From the NCBI GenBank assembly GCA_964606325.1, contig CAZSGE010000011.1:13267-77266 (forward strand): DNA of 64,000 bases, written 5' to 3'. The position numbers were made by a program, and so were the translations under genes. Origin of the DNA: Berkiella sp964606325. GTDB lineage: Bacteria; Pseudomonadota; Gammaproteobacteria; Berkiellales; Berkiellaceae. Under the pieces are notes generated by a model that was given only the letters and a program-made list of their open reading frames with translations, did no database searches and was not told the DNA's origin. This document shows, one piece after another, positions 26,153 to 35,105 of the stretch (position 1 is the stretch's first letter; the number at the start of each line of letters is the position of its first letter).

Positions 26153-27372
26153 GCGTTACTTCCCATTCGACGTATAGCCTTTTCAAGCTGTTGCGCTGGG
26201 GTAAGTGACTTCAGATCTGGAATCATGTTGGCAAATTCGTTAAAAGAAGAATTAATAAGCCATACATCATCACCTTGACTTGATCTCTCAGAGAGCAATT
26301 TCCAATATTTTTTGCCTTCTGTTACCAACCTTTCCGCACTGGTACCAACAACAATTACTCTCATATTTGGATTTGATTCTATGGCTGATAATATCGGTTC
26401 TGAAAGATGATCATCATTAAATCCAAACCCCACAACGATTAAGCAAGTATTGGGTGCGCGCAAGTTGGAAAGATATTGCGAGACAATCTCTAAATGTGGT
26501 TGGCGATAGGACTGTTTGTATTTCGCTGTTGCTGGATAAATTAAACAAGCTTCATTTGGATCAGGGTTATCTCTTTCCTCGATACTACCTGCTTCATTTT
26601 GAACCCAATTGACTGAACCGTGTATTTTTAGAAGATGAAAAACTCCTTCGAGATAATTATCGTCTTCATCATTTAATTGCGAACGACGAACAATGTCATA
26701 TCCAAAAAATCTAGGATCAAATCTTCGTGGTTGTCCAAAAGAAAAACCATCTATTGCGATCAACCCCTGTAAAGCTGCTGCTTTCTCAAAACATAGGTCA
26801 TAATTCGTCGTGAAAATTTTCAATCGTGGATCACGAACACGGCGCCTGGATAACCTATGTAAAAATGTTCGATGACTATCTAATTTCTCATTACTTAGAA
26901 AATTTGTGCATTTTTCAAGAATGACTTGTTTACAATGATTTATAAAACCTTGAACTTCTTCAGACTGATTAAATTCAAGGTATGCTTCGCATCGTGACAA
27001 AAGTAATTCAATATTTCGACCATCTTTTGCTTCGTCATAAATTACAGTGGTAATTACCTTTTCAGCAAGTTCAGTTTTTTTTATATCCTCCTTGCCAGCT
27101 TCTCCATTTGAATTCATAGCATGATCCCAAAGATCTGCCATCGAAGGTCCACCAGTTTCACCTAATGAAGTACCACTACCTGCCAATACAATTAAATTTG
27201 GCATCTGCAATGCGGATAGCAGCATCTCGTGCATTTTATTCTTTGCTTCAATTGTTTTGCATTTTGCATCATCTTTCTTGCCATCTGACTCAAGTGAAAG
27301 CCATTCTGTACTTGAAGGTGCCAAAAATTTACGGTATCTCTTTATTACATCCTGTCCCTTGGATTTCATCAT
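26149..27372 (-). CDS. SIR2-like NADase domain protein of a SIR2-HerA pair
   Basis: The 407-residue SIR2_2-type protein has the NAD-binding loop LAGSGTS at 63-69, the TTNYD motif with N190 and D192, and the catalytic histidine H251 in LLKIHGSVNW. A C-terminal IVVGFGFNDDHL completes the Rossmann fold. Defence SIR2 proteins cleave NAD+ on infection and cause abortive infection. The start is one of two adjacent ATG codons that overlap the hsdS stop. Its direct coupling to HerA and hsdS suggests that it is made together with the restriction complex. The approximately 50 N-terminal residues are unrecognised. Confidence 0.92.
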   Translation of the reverse strand: MMKSKGQDVIKRYRKFLAPSSTEWLSLESDGKKDDAKCKTIEAKNKMHEMLLSALQMPNLIVLAGSGTSLGETGGPSMADLWDHAMNSNGEAGKEDIKKTELAEKVITTVIYDEAKDGRNIELLLSRCEAYLEFNQSEEVQGFINHCKQVILEKCTNFLSNEKLDSHRTFLHRLSRRRVRDPRLKIFTTNYDLCFEKAAALQGLIAIDGFSFGQPRRFDPRFFGYDIVRRSQLNDEDDNYLEGVFHLLKIHGSVNWVQNEAGSIEERDNPDPNEACLIYPATAKYKQSYRQPHLEIVSQYLSNLRAPNTCLIVVGFGFNDDHLSEPILSAIESNPNMRVIVVGTSAERLVTEGKKYWKLLSERSSQGDDVWLINSSFNEFANMIPDLKSLTPAQQLEKAIRRMGSNA

Positions 27373-28712
27373 ATTTTCTCCATAATTTTTTCTTCAGATA
27401 TCTGCAAATCACCAGAGATAAGTTTTGGGAGAAGAGTGTCACGAATTTTTGTCAATTCTCTAGTTTCATCAATATTGAACAAGATTCTATTAACGCTGTC
27501 TCGTAAATTTGATGACGCAAAATCTGCTAATGGTCTTGGTGGTAATACGATTCTATACTTTCCCATATCCTGCCAATTTGTTCTTGGCATTCTCGTTCCC
27601 GTCGAAGCACCAGTTACATATTCAATAAATTCGACACTTGTTATATGCCCAAGAACTACTGAAAACCATTCATGATTTTTAGGAACCACAACCAATATAT
27701 CAGTTGAACATACGCCATCCTTTGGAGCAATTCCAACTTTATGAAAGTATGGGCGTAATTTTCCGAATAATATTTCACCACGTTTAAATGAGTATTTTCC
27801 ACTTTCTATATCCTCAGACCTTCCCCATGAAGAAAGAGAAATACACTTTTGTGGCATATCTTGTAACCCAATATATGGAATACCTACAGAAATATCTTTT
27901 GCTTTAACGCCGCGCCTTGGATTGTCCGCAATATCACGAATATAGCCACATGACCACCCCTTTGGCACCCACCTCATTTCATCTGTTTTCACAAACTCAA
28001 CTGGAAATAACTTTTGGATTTCTTTAGGCAAAGATTTTCTCTTTTTACCTAGGGTTTTTCGTTGCTCTGCACGTCCTTTTAACTCATTTGGAATAGGTTT
28101 TCCCGCTGCCAACGCATTATCAATTACAGGGTCAAAATCGACAAACCAGCTTTTGAATAGGGATTGGGCCATTGCTTCAAGCGTTTCATTCATTTTGCAA
28201 TTTAATTCAATTTTGTCGTCAATAGAGCCGAGAATATAGGCAATAGCGCGTTGTTCGTTTATCTCAGGAATTGGCAGTTCAATTTTTCGCAATTCACTTT
28301 GCTTAATTCCAAGGACTGTGGTTCCTGTAGCTCTAGCAATCAATTGCCGTTGAACACAATTCGAAAGCATTAAATATTTCAAGAATCTATTATCCAGAAA
28401 TCCTTCTTTACCACGCAAAGTAATTACTCTTTGTGCTAACGCAATCTTTCTACCATCTAATTGGGCAATTTCGCCTAAAGGGGCTTCCGTCGTTAGCAGA
28501 ACATCTCCCTTTTTTGGCATTCCTCGTCTCATCCAAGCATCATAATCCTCTTCTGAAATGTATTCTCCAACTGGAAGAATTTTGCCATCCTTCACGATTT
28601 TTGCAGTAATTAAGGGTACGCCTGCAGAAATCTTTCGAGGCGTTTTTCCTCTATAATCAATAATAGCATCCATGCAATCTTCTAATTTAATTAAAGGCCA
28701 TTTATTCCCCAT
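27369..28712 (-). CDS. hsdS: Type I restriction enzyme specificity subunit (HsdS)
   Basis: HsdS gives sequence specificity to the methyltransferase and restriction complexes. The 447-residue protein has two target-recognition domains. Between them lies the central conserved helix (IPEINEQRAIAYILGSIDDKIELN), followed by MAQSLFKSWFVDFDPV, the classic HsdS spacer. The C-terminal conserved region ends RDTLLPKLISGDL. The gene starts inside the end of hsdM (11-base overlap) and ends in the SIR2 start. The target sequence cannot be predicted from inspection. Confidence 0.95.
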   Translation of the reverse strand: MGNKWPLIKLEDCMDAIIDYRGKTPRKISAGVPLITAKIVKDGKILPVGEYISEEDYDAWMRRGMPKKGDVLLTTEAPLGEIAQLDGRKIALAQRVITLRGKEGFLDNRFLKYLMLSNCVQRQLIARATGTTVLGIKQSELRKIELPIPEINEQRAIAYILGSIDDKIELNCKMNETLEAMAQSLFKSWFVDFDPVIDNALAAGKPIPNELKGRAEQRKTLGKKRKSLPKEIQKLFPVEFVKTDEMRWVPKGWSCGYIRDIADNPRRGVKAKDISVGIPYIGLQDMPQKCISLSSWGRSEDIESGKYSFKRGEILFGKLRPYFHKVGIAPKDGVCSTDILVVVPKNHEWFSVVLGHITSVEFIEYVTGASTGTRMPRTNWQDMGKYRIVLPPRPLADFASSNLRDSVNRILFNIDETRELTKIRDTLLPKLISGDLQISEEKIMEKI

Positions 28713-30342
28713 AACCCAGCACCTCTAAATTCTTGCGTATAATATGATCCAGCTCTAATGATTCACGCATCTGTTCATAAAGGCGGCCTGCAAGTTCAGT
28801 CATTTTTTCCTCAAATGAAACGCCATCATCTAATATATCTTCTGTGCCCACATAACGCCCTGGTGTAAGCACATAATGATGAGACCTAATTTCTTCAAGC
28901 ATGACAGATTTGCAGAATCCTGGTTTGTCTTTATATTTTCCATCTTTTTTCTCACCTCGCCATGCATGATATGTTTCAGCAATTTCTGCAATGTCTTCAT
29001 CTGTTAATTCTCTATGAACACGATCAACTAGCGTTCCCATGTTACGAGCATCAAGAAACAGTGTTTCACTTTTACGATTTCTAAAGCCAAGATTTTTATC
29101 TTCTTTTTTTGACCGAGTTAGGAACCATAAGCAAACAGGAATTTGCGTGGTGTAAAAAAGCTGCCCTGGTAATGCAATCATACAATCAACAAGATCGGCT
29201 TCAATAATCGATTTACGAATTTCACCTTCATTTGACATATTTGTTGACATTGAGCCATTTGCCATGACAAAACCAGCAATACCATTAGGCGTTAAATGAT
29301 GAATAAAATGTTGAATCCATGCATAGTTAGAATTGCCACCATCGACGGAAATAGAAGTACCATCTTCCTGTTTACGAGTGTTACCTGGTGGTGGTAACCC
29401 GTATTTCCATCGCACATCATTTTTAACTTTGGAAAATCCCCAGTCTTCATCGTTAAAGGGAGGATTAGCGAGAATATAGTCAGCCTTTAAGTCTTTATGC
29501 GCATCTTGCAGAAACGAGCCTTTTTCATTCCACTTAATATCAGCATCAATACCACGAATAGCCATATTCATAATAGCTAACCGCCAAGTGGTGTAATTCA
29601 TTTCCTGGCCGTAGATAGCAATTTTTCTTCTTGCTTTAGAACCATTACCGTTACCATTTGCATGCGCTTCGACAAAGCGGAGAGCTTGTACGAACATACC
29701 ACCCGAACCACAGCAGGGATCGAAAACTCGGCCTTTAAAAGGTTCCATCATTTCAACAAGTAATTTAACAATGCATTGTGGGGTATAAAACTCGCCCCCA
29801 TTTTTGCCTTCCTTCTCAGCAAACCTTCCTAAGAAATACTCATACACCCGCCCTAAAATATCTTTCTTACGGCTCTCCTTGTCTCCAAGACCGATTGTGG
29901 CAATCAAATCAATTAATTCACCTAATCTTGTTTTATCAAGTGCTGGTCGTGAATAGTCTTTTGGTAATACCCCTTTCAATGAAGGGTTTTCTTGTTCAAT
30001 TTCCGACATCGCTTTATCAAGCAATTGGCCAATTTTTGGATCTTTAGCTTTGCTTTGCAAGAAGGCCCAACGGGCTTTTTGAGGTACCCAAAATACGTTT
30101 TCTGCTGAGTATTCGTCTCGATCTTCGGGATCGGCATGCTCTTCATCTTTCAAGACATTATATTTTTCAAGAAATGCATCAGAGATGTATTTTAAAAAAA
30201 TAAGTCCCAACACAACATGCTTATATTCGGCAGCATCCATGGTGCCACGTAGTTTATCAGCTGCTGCCCATAGCTTTTCTTCAAAACCAAGTCCATTCCC
30301 ATTTTGCTTATGGTTATTATTTTTATCTTTGTTCTTTTTCAT
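28702..30342 (-). CDS. hsdM: Type I restriction-modification methyltransferase subunit (HsdM)
   Basis: HsdM is the N6-adenine methyltransferase of the complex. The 546-residue protein has the N-terminal HsdM_N helices (EKLWAAADKLRGTMDAAEYKH begins it). SAM-binding motif I is FDPCCGSGGMF and the catalytic motif IV is ANPPFND, followed by the family signature GIAGFVMANGSMS. All required motifs are intact. The ATG overlaps the stop of the XRE regulator gene, which suggests that the regulator and methylase are co-expressed. Confidence 0.97.
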   Translation of the reverse strand: MKKNKDKNNNHKQNGNGLGFEEKLWAAADKLRGTMDAAEYKHVVLGLIFLKYISDAFLEKYNVLKDEEHADPEDRDEYSAENVFWVPQKARWAFLQSKAKDPKIGQLLDKAMSEIEQENPSLKGVLPKDYSRPALDKTRLGELIDLIATIGLGDKESRKKDILGRVYEYFLGRFAEKEGKNGGEFYTPQCIVKLLVEMMEPFKGRVFDPCCGSGGMFVQALRFVEAHANGNGNGSKARRKIAIYGQEMNYTTWRLAIMNMAIRGIDADIKWNEKGSFLQDAHKDLKADYILANPPFNDEDWGFSKVKNDVRWKYGLPPPGNTRKQEDGTSISVDGGNSNYAWIQHFIHHLTPNGIAGFVMANGSMSTNMSNEGEIRKSIIEADLVDCMIALPGQLFYTTQIPVCLWFLTRSKKEDKNLGFRNRKSETLFLDARNMGTLVDRVHRELTDEDIAEIAETYHAWRGEKKDGKYKDKPGFCKSVMLEEIRSHHYVLTPGRYVGTEDILDDGVSFEEKMTELAGRLYEQMRESLELDHIIRKNLEVLGYGE

Positions 30343-30566
30343 TCTTCACCTCTGGGCAGTATTAGTTTCCCTTGCTCTATCATCTTGATGCAAAACATAT
30401 CAAATTGGTTACGTGCCATCTTAAATGGCATTGTCTTACCATTCTCCCAACGATTGATTGTTGCAAAGCTAACGCTTAGTTCGCGTGCTATATCTTCTTG
30501 GCTTAAGCCAAGCTGTTTACGGACTTCTTTAATTAATTCAGAAAATTTACTATCTTTTGAGGTCAT
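30339..30566 (-). CDS. XRE-family HTH regulator heading the restriction operon
   Basis: The 75-residue protein is essentially one HTH_3 domain: FSELIKEVRKQLGLSQEDIA, then SVSFATINRWENGKTMP, a canonical Cro/C1 helix-turn-helix. The frame is open to 30641, but MTSKDSKFSEL at 30566 fits the domain boundary. It is the first gene of the operon and its stop overlaps hsdM, so it resembles the controller proteins of restriction systems. A 7-bp palindrome at 30620-30639 is a candidate operator. Confidence 0.88.
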   Translation of the reverse strand: MTSKDSKFSELIKEVRKQLGLSQEDIARELSVSFATINRWENGKTMPFKMARNQFDMFCIKMIEQGKLILPRGEE

Positions 30567-30619
30567 AACCCGCCCTTTGGCTCTTGTTTTATGGGTAGAT
30601 AATTGAGCAATAGAATATA

Positions 30620-30639
30620 GCAGGTGGTATAACACCTGC
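30620..30639 (-). promoter_or_regulatory. Palindrome upstream of the XRE-hsd operon
   Basis: The perfect inverted repeat GCAGGTG-6 bases-CACCTGC lies 54-73 bases before the XRE start and after the stop of the upstream nuclease-helicase gene. It lacks a T-run on the minus strand, so an operator for the XRE protein is more likely than a terminator. Confidence 0.45.
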
Positions 30640-30656
30640 AAGGTTGAGATTTGAGT

Positions 30657-33600
30657 TTAAGAATTAACGAGCGTAGAAAAGAAGCTTGCTTTCTTTAGTT
30701 GCAAAATGCTATTCACCTGACATTTATATAAATCCAGGTTCGATACGATTATTGCTAAAGCCTTAGCCCTTGATACCGCCACATTTAGCCGATTGATATC
30801 GAACACGAAATCTAGCCCTCTACTACTGTCATTCACATCGCTCACCCCCATGGAGATAATCACCACGGGCGCTTCCTGGCCTTGGAATTTATCGATGGTG
30901 CCAATTCGGATCCCTTCAGGCAGCTGTTCCTTCAACAAATTCACCTGCATATTGTAAGGTGCCACCACTAAAATATCATTTTCAGTCATTGGGAGAGTCT
31001 GGTGATGCTTATCTTGAAAAGTACCAGTCAGTAATTCTTTAATAAGCTTTTTGATATGCTCCACTTCTTCCTGACTGCATTGCGTGTTGCCTTCATGGGC
31101 TAGAGGCAGCCAAATCACGCCATTCTGCTGATGAATGGCTTCCGGCTTTGGAATAACGATGGCTTGGTTTTGAGTTGCAGCATCTGATACTAGCTTGCCT
31201 TCATAGACAACTTTTGAAAGTGGTTCGCACACGGCTGGATGCATGCGAAAGGTACGCTCAAGGAAAATGCCTAGCTCCTCTGGCACAACAGCATGATCAC
31301 CTAAAAAGTATTGCAAACAGGATAAGCCCGCTTTACCAGGATGCGCACCTTGTGTTGGCTGTTCAAGCTGCATTTGATCGCCCATTAGGATGATATTACG
31401 AGCTGCACTTGATACACCTACCAAATGCGCCAAAGAGACTTGGCTCGCTTCATCAATGAATAAATAATCTAATGGATTGCTCCAAGCTTCATCATCGCAT
31501 AAGGCGTAAGCTGTCGCCCCCACAAGCTGAAAAATGCTATAAGGCTGTTTCTTCGTAAAATCAAAAGATGTCCGATACGTAAAATTGGCATATTGCTCTT
31601 TGGGATATTTTTCTTGAAACTCTGCTTGATTATTTCCAAATCCTCCAACCTTCACAATATTTACTGGCTCCGTCAATAAGGGTTCCATGAGATTCATGAT
31701 CGCCGCGTGACTATTGGACAATATGCCTACCCTTTTGCCTTCTGCCAGCAAAGCTTTAATCACATGCTCAGCTGTGTAGGTTTTTCCTGCACCAGGTGGC
31801 CCTTGAATGCAAAGACAAGTGTTATCCATGTTTTTAACTGCATCGATAATCGCGTTAATATATGTTTCATTTTCAGGATATAAAGAACGAGTAATCGGTA
31901 GTAAGCTTTGACTCCCCTGAAAGACAGGAGAAGACTGAGATAAGATAGCTTCAAGTGGTCCAGCTACTTTGCTCTCATTAAAGTATTTTTCAGCGACATT
32001 ACAAATTTTATATTCAAGCTTGGCTGTATCAATAAAAGGATCTTTACCTAAAATAGCAAATGCCTCTGGCAATTTATTTGCCTCAGATCCCCGCATCGTT
32101 AAAATCAGGATCGTTTTATCTTCTTTGGCTTCAAACTTAAGCGCATCAACTTTTAGATCGTGTTCTAAGACCGTAGCGGCTTTAAACTTATCTTTTCTAA
32201 TTGGCTGGGTATCATCAAAATCACACTCAACAATCATTTTGCCATTTTCTTCATACCGATGAATGGCTTTAATATCTACAATCACACATTCATCATCAAA
32301 CAGTTCGGCATGAGATTTTTCTAAACGGTCAAAATATTCCCAAGCTTTGGCTTTACTTTCTCTTATAAAATATTCGATGAGATCCTTTAGAAGATGCGCC
32401 TTTGGATCATCATGCAATTGTGCTGCATCTTGAAAATGTTTCAATAATGCCTGTTGACGTGCTTGTAATGCCGCTTTTTTCTCAGAATATTTTTCTTGAG
32501 CCTCTGTACGCTCCTGTTCTTCAATATCAGCGTTGGGATCAACATATTGAATATGATATTCACTCGCTTGATTTCTTAACCAATCAACAAGCTCCAGTGT
32601 TGATTCGCAATCATCGATATTGTATTCTCGGATCTGCATTAACTCAGGCCAATTATTCCAATTGAAACTATCAGCACTAAGCCAAGAGGCATAACCTTTT
32701 TCATCTTGACACCACTTTTCTACACCACCTGATTCTCGCCATTTCTCATAAAAAACAATGGACTCATCACCCGAAGCAACAGCAGTTTCGCGTTTGCCGC
32801 GATATAGATGTTCAATATTTTTAAGAGAATAGCTTGGCTCGCCAATTAAAAGACCATTTTTAACGATTTTATACAAATCAACAAAAACATTATTTCTCAG
32901 CAGCTCATCCACTTTATCTGTTTTGGTATTGTAGCGGTTTGATATGCGGCGAATAGCAGATACTTCATAACTGGCATAGTGATAGATATGCATTTTGTTA
33001 TCTTGTTGCCAACGCTCGTATACCCAATCAATGAATAACTCGAAAGCGTGTTTTTCTTGTTCCTCAGTATGTGCCCACCAATCTTTATAAGCATGCTGCT
33101 TCCCTTTGGGTGCATCAGCATCGATATAACTTACTGCCCATAAGTATTCTAACCCTCCATCAACTAAGGGATGCCCTTCTATATCAAAATAAACATCTAA
33201 TCGTGATGCTGGCGGCAATGCTGATAAGCCCTTACCATTATCGTGTTCAATAACTTCAAAATTGGGTATGTCTTTTCCTTTTGATTGCTTTTGGATCTTA
33301 GCTTGTGCTTTCAACTTGCTAAAAGTGCCTTCGCTCACTCCGCTTATATAAGACTTTTCAGTTTCAACAAGCGCACTTAGAGTATTAATCCCTGCCCTGT
33401 TTAATTTCTTAATTTGGCTTTTACGAATATTAGCCACTAGCGCTAAACTATCCATTTCATTCAACAGAGCTTTAGCATAAGTTTCCCAACGCCCAAAGTC
33501 AGTGCAAAATGCAGGATCGGGACATTGACTCACTGAAAAATTCCCTTGAAAGCTTAAAAAATCATCTTTCAAATAATGAAAATAGGCATAAAACTGCTGA

Positions 33601-34160
33601 ATTCTAAAAGTTTCGACTTCTTGATTGCCCAAAACCAATGAGCACTCATCAGGTAATCGTCCTTGAGCAGCTTCAAGGATCCAACTATAAGCACAAAGTT
33701 GCATCAAGAAATAAGGTCGCACAGTCTTCGTTAATTTAGTATCACAGGGTTGGTAATAATAATCACCTAAAGCAGAGTGACCCTCATGACGAATTAGAAA
33801 ATCAATGTATCCAATAAAGTTGTCCCTACTTAGGAAACCTTGATAAATGACCTTGTAACCTTTCCTTATGGCGTCAAGAGTATCTTGTTCAGCTTGCCCT
33901 TTGCTTCTATCAATGATTACAACCTGATCATCACCATATTGTGCTTTCAACGCAGATAAATAATTTTGTTCATGTAATGTGCCTTTGTTTGCTAACAAGG
34001 TCATCATCGGATCATCATCAAGTAAAATCTTATTTGCCTCTGCTGGTTGTTCAACTTTGAAGCGTTCCATCCAAGTTGCAAATGGAGACCGCATATAAAG
34101 GATCATATCTGAAGGAGAATAACGGTAGGTTGCCTGTCCGTTTTCAATTATTTTTTCCAT
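30657..34160 (-). CDS. TM0106-type RecB-like nuclease fused to SF1 (Dna2/Upf1-like) helicase
   Basis: The 1167-residue protein begins with a TM0106-family RecB-like nuclease region (1-240; GYIDFLIRHEG, then YQPCDTKLTKTVRPYFLMQL, the D...xxK nuclease pattern). It continues with an RNase H-like/DEDD exonuclease domain (DVYFDIEGHPLVDGG, then EYNIDDCESTLELVDWL). It ends with an SF1 helicase: Walker A GPPGAGKT near residue 787, Walker B FIDEAS, and GTIDKFQGQEAPVVI with VAVSRAK. Such proteins process nucleic acids, and similar fusions occur in defence islands. It stands just upstream of the XRE-hsd operon and may be a separate defence gene. Confidence 0.85.
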   Translation of the reverse strand: MEKIIENGQATYRYSPSDMILYMRSPFATWMERFKVEQPAEANKILLDDDPMMTLLANKGTLHEQNYLSALKAQYGDDQVVIIDRSKGQAEQDTLDAIRKGYKVIYQGFLSRDNFIGYIDFLIRHEGHSALGDYYYQPCDTKLTKTVRPYFLMQLCAYSWILEAAQGRLPDECSLVLGNQEVETFRIQQFYAYFHYLKDDFLSFQGNFSVSQCPDPAFCTDFGRWETYAKALLNEMDSLALVANIRKSQIKKLNRAGINTLSALVETEKSYISGVSEGTFSKLKAQAKIQKQSKGKDIPNFEVIEHDNGKGLSALPPASRLDVYFDIEGHPLVDGGLEYLWAVSYIDADAPKGKQHAYKDWWAHTEEQEKHAFELFIDWVYERWQQDNKMHIYHYASYEVSAIRRISNRYNTKTDKVDELLRNNVFVDLYKIVKNGLLIGEPSYSLKNIEHLYRGKRETAVASGDESIVFYEKWRESGGVEKWCQDEKGYASWLSADSFNWNNWPELMQIREYNIDDCESTLELVDWLRNQASEYHIQYVDPNADIEEQERTEAQEKYSEKKAALQARQQALLKHFQDAAQLHDDPKAHLLKDLIEYFIRESKAKAWEYFDRLEKSHAELFDDECVIVDIKAIHRYEENGKMIVECDFDDTQPIRKDKFKAATVLEHDLKVDALKFEAKEDKTILILTMRGSEANKLPEAFAILGKDPFIDTAKLEYKICNVAEKYFNESKVAGPLEAILSQSSPVFQGSQSLLPITRSLYPENETYINAIIDAVKNMDNTCLCIQGPPGAGKTYTAEHVIKALLAEGKRVGILSNSHAAIMNLMEPLLTEPVNIVKVGGFGNNQAEFQEKYPKEQYANFTYRTSFDFTKKQPYSIFQLVGATAYALCDDEAWSNPLDYLFIDEASQVSLAHLVGVSSAARNIILMGDQMQLEQPTQGAHPGKAGLSCLQYFLGDHAVVPEELGIFLERTFRMHPAVCEPLSKVVYEGKLVSDAATQNQAIVIPKPEAIHQQNGVIWLPLAHEGNTQCSQEEVEHIKKLIKELLTGTFQDKHHQTLPMTENDILVVAPYNMQVNLLKEQLPEGIRIGTIDKFQGQEAPVVIISMGVSDVNDSSRGLDFVFDINRLNVAVSRAKALAIIVSNLDLYKCQVNSILQLKKASFFSTLVNS

Positions 34161-34167
34161 AGGACAG

Positions 34168-34431
34168 TTAACACCTTATATTCTGTGAATCATCATAAGA
34201 TACCAATTGGATTGTTTGATTGAGTATATCGAGCTGCTTCTGAAGCGTTAACTTCAACATTACACTATCCTCTTTAGCATGACGCGATCGACCACCGTGC
34301 TTTAGTGCATTTAGGCTGGAGCACGCTTTACCAAGCTCAGTACGCGGCCCAGTAGAATAGCTTGAGGGATCCCAAGTACGAATTAGTAGGGATTGCCGTT
34401 TTCTGCGTTCTTGTGTCCACTCATTAGCCAT
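34168..34431 (-). CDS. Small protein of unknown function
   Basis: The 87-residue protein has an N-terminal basic segment (WTQERRKRQSLLIRTWDP, SSYSTGPRTELGKACSSLNALKHGGRSR) and an amphipathic C-terminal helix. The segment TGPRTExGKAxSSxNALKHG recurs in small proteins of proteobacterial islands, but I know no function for it. The ATG at 34431 is used; the frame opens at a TTG two codons earlier. It ends 7 bases before the nuclease-helicase gene, so they may be co-transcribed. Confidence 0.65.
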   Translation of the reverse strand: MANEWTQERRKRQSLLIRTWDPSSYSTGPRTELGKACSSLNALKHGGRSRHAKEDSVMLKLTLQKQLDILNQTIQLVSYDDSQNIRC

Positions 34432-34475
34432 AATCAAAATCCAATAGTTCGTTTGTAGAAATTTATATTTCTCAA

Positions 34476-34988
34476 TTATATTGCATCTGTTGGTAAATGG
34501 TTATTGTTGATCTGTTGGTTATATCCTATGTTAGCTTGCTTAACAAATGTTGCTGTGGTTGGATTTTTAATATGCGCTAATGTCTCAATGGTTACTCTAC
34601 ATTGGTTCTGCGCCTTAAAGGCTAGCCTCATGAAAGATTCAATAAAATTAATCTGCTTTTGATTTATCGCTCTTCTGGCCAAATCATTAAACATGTTATT
34701 TAAAATATGAATTTGCGCTGTCAGTACACCTTCAATTCCTGTTAAATCGCCGTTATTCACATTTTTTATCTGTTTATCCAACGATAAAATCAGCTTCCAA
34801 TAGTTTACGTCATCTCCACCCACATACTTTTGCAATGTATGTGCTCCCGTAAAGCTTGCATTAACAGCAAAATTTGTTTCAGAGCCTTCCAGTTCTGTTG
34901 AAAGCTTTTGTCTCATCTCGTCGCTAAGTGATGGATCTCTTTTAGAAATTCCACTTGTTGCTTCAGTCTTCCTCATTGATTTGGCCAT
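34476..34988 (-). CDS. Protein of unknown function in the island replication module
   Basis: The 170-residue protein is not recognised. The first 35 residues are polar and probably disordered. The rest is mainly alpha-helical (LKLILSLDKQI-like, LTAQIHILNNMFNDLARRAI, QINFIESFMRLAFKAQNQCRVTIETLAHIK begins the last helices) with no catalytic motif. It lies directly downstream of the TOPRIM/DUF3987 gene on the same strand, a place often taken by small accessory proteins in P4-type elements. Confidence 0.65.
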   Translation of the reverse strand: MAKSMRKTEATSGISKRDPSLSDEMRQKLSTELEGSETNFAVNASFTGAHTLQKYVGGDDVNYWKLILSLDKQIKNVNNGDLTGIEGVLTAQIHILNNMFNDLARRAINQKQINFIESFMRLAFKAQNQCRVTIETLAHIKNPTTATFVKQANIGYNQQINNNHLPTDAI

Positions 34989-35105
34989 TTTAGTAATCCC
35001 TTCCTATGTCTCTTTCTTTGTCCCGTTAAATTAAAATTCGCCTCTGTAACCTACTGACAAAACCGACAAAACTAGGTTCTGTCAGTTTTGTCACCATCCT
35101 CTGTC

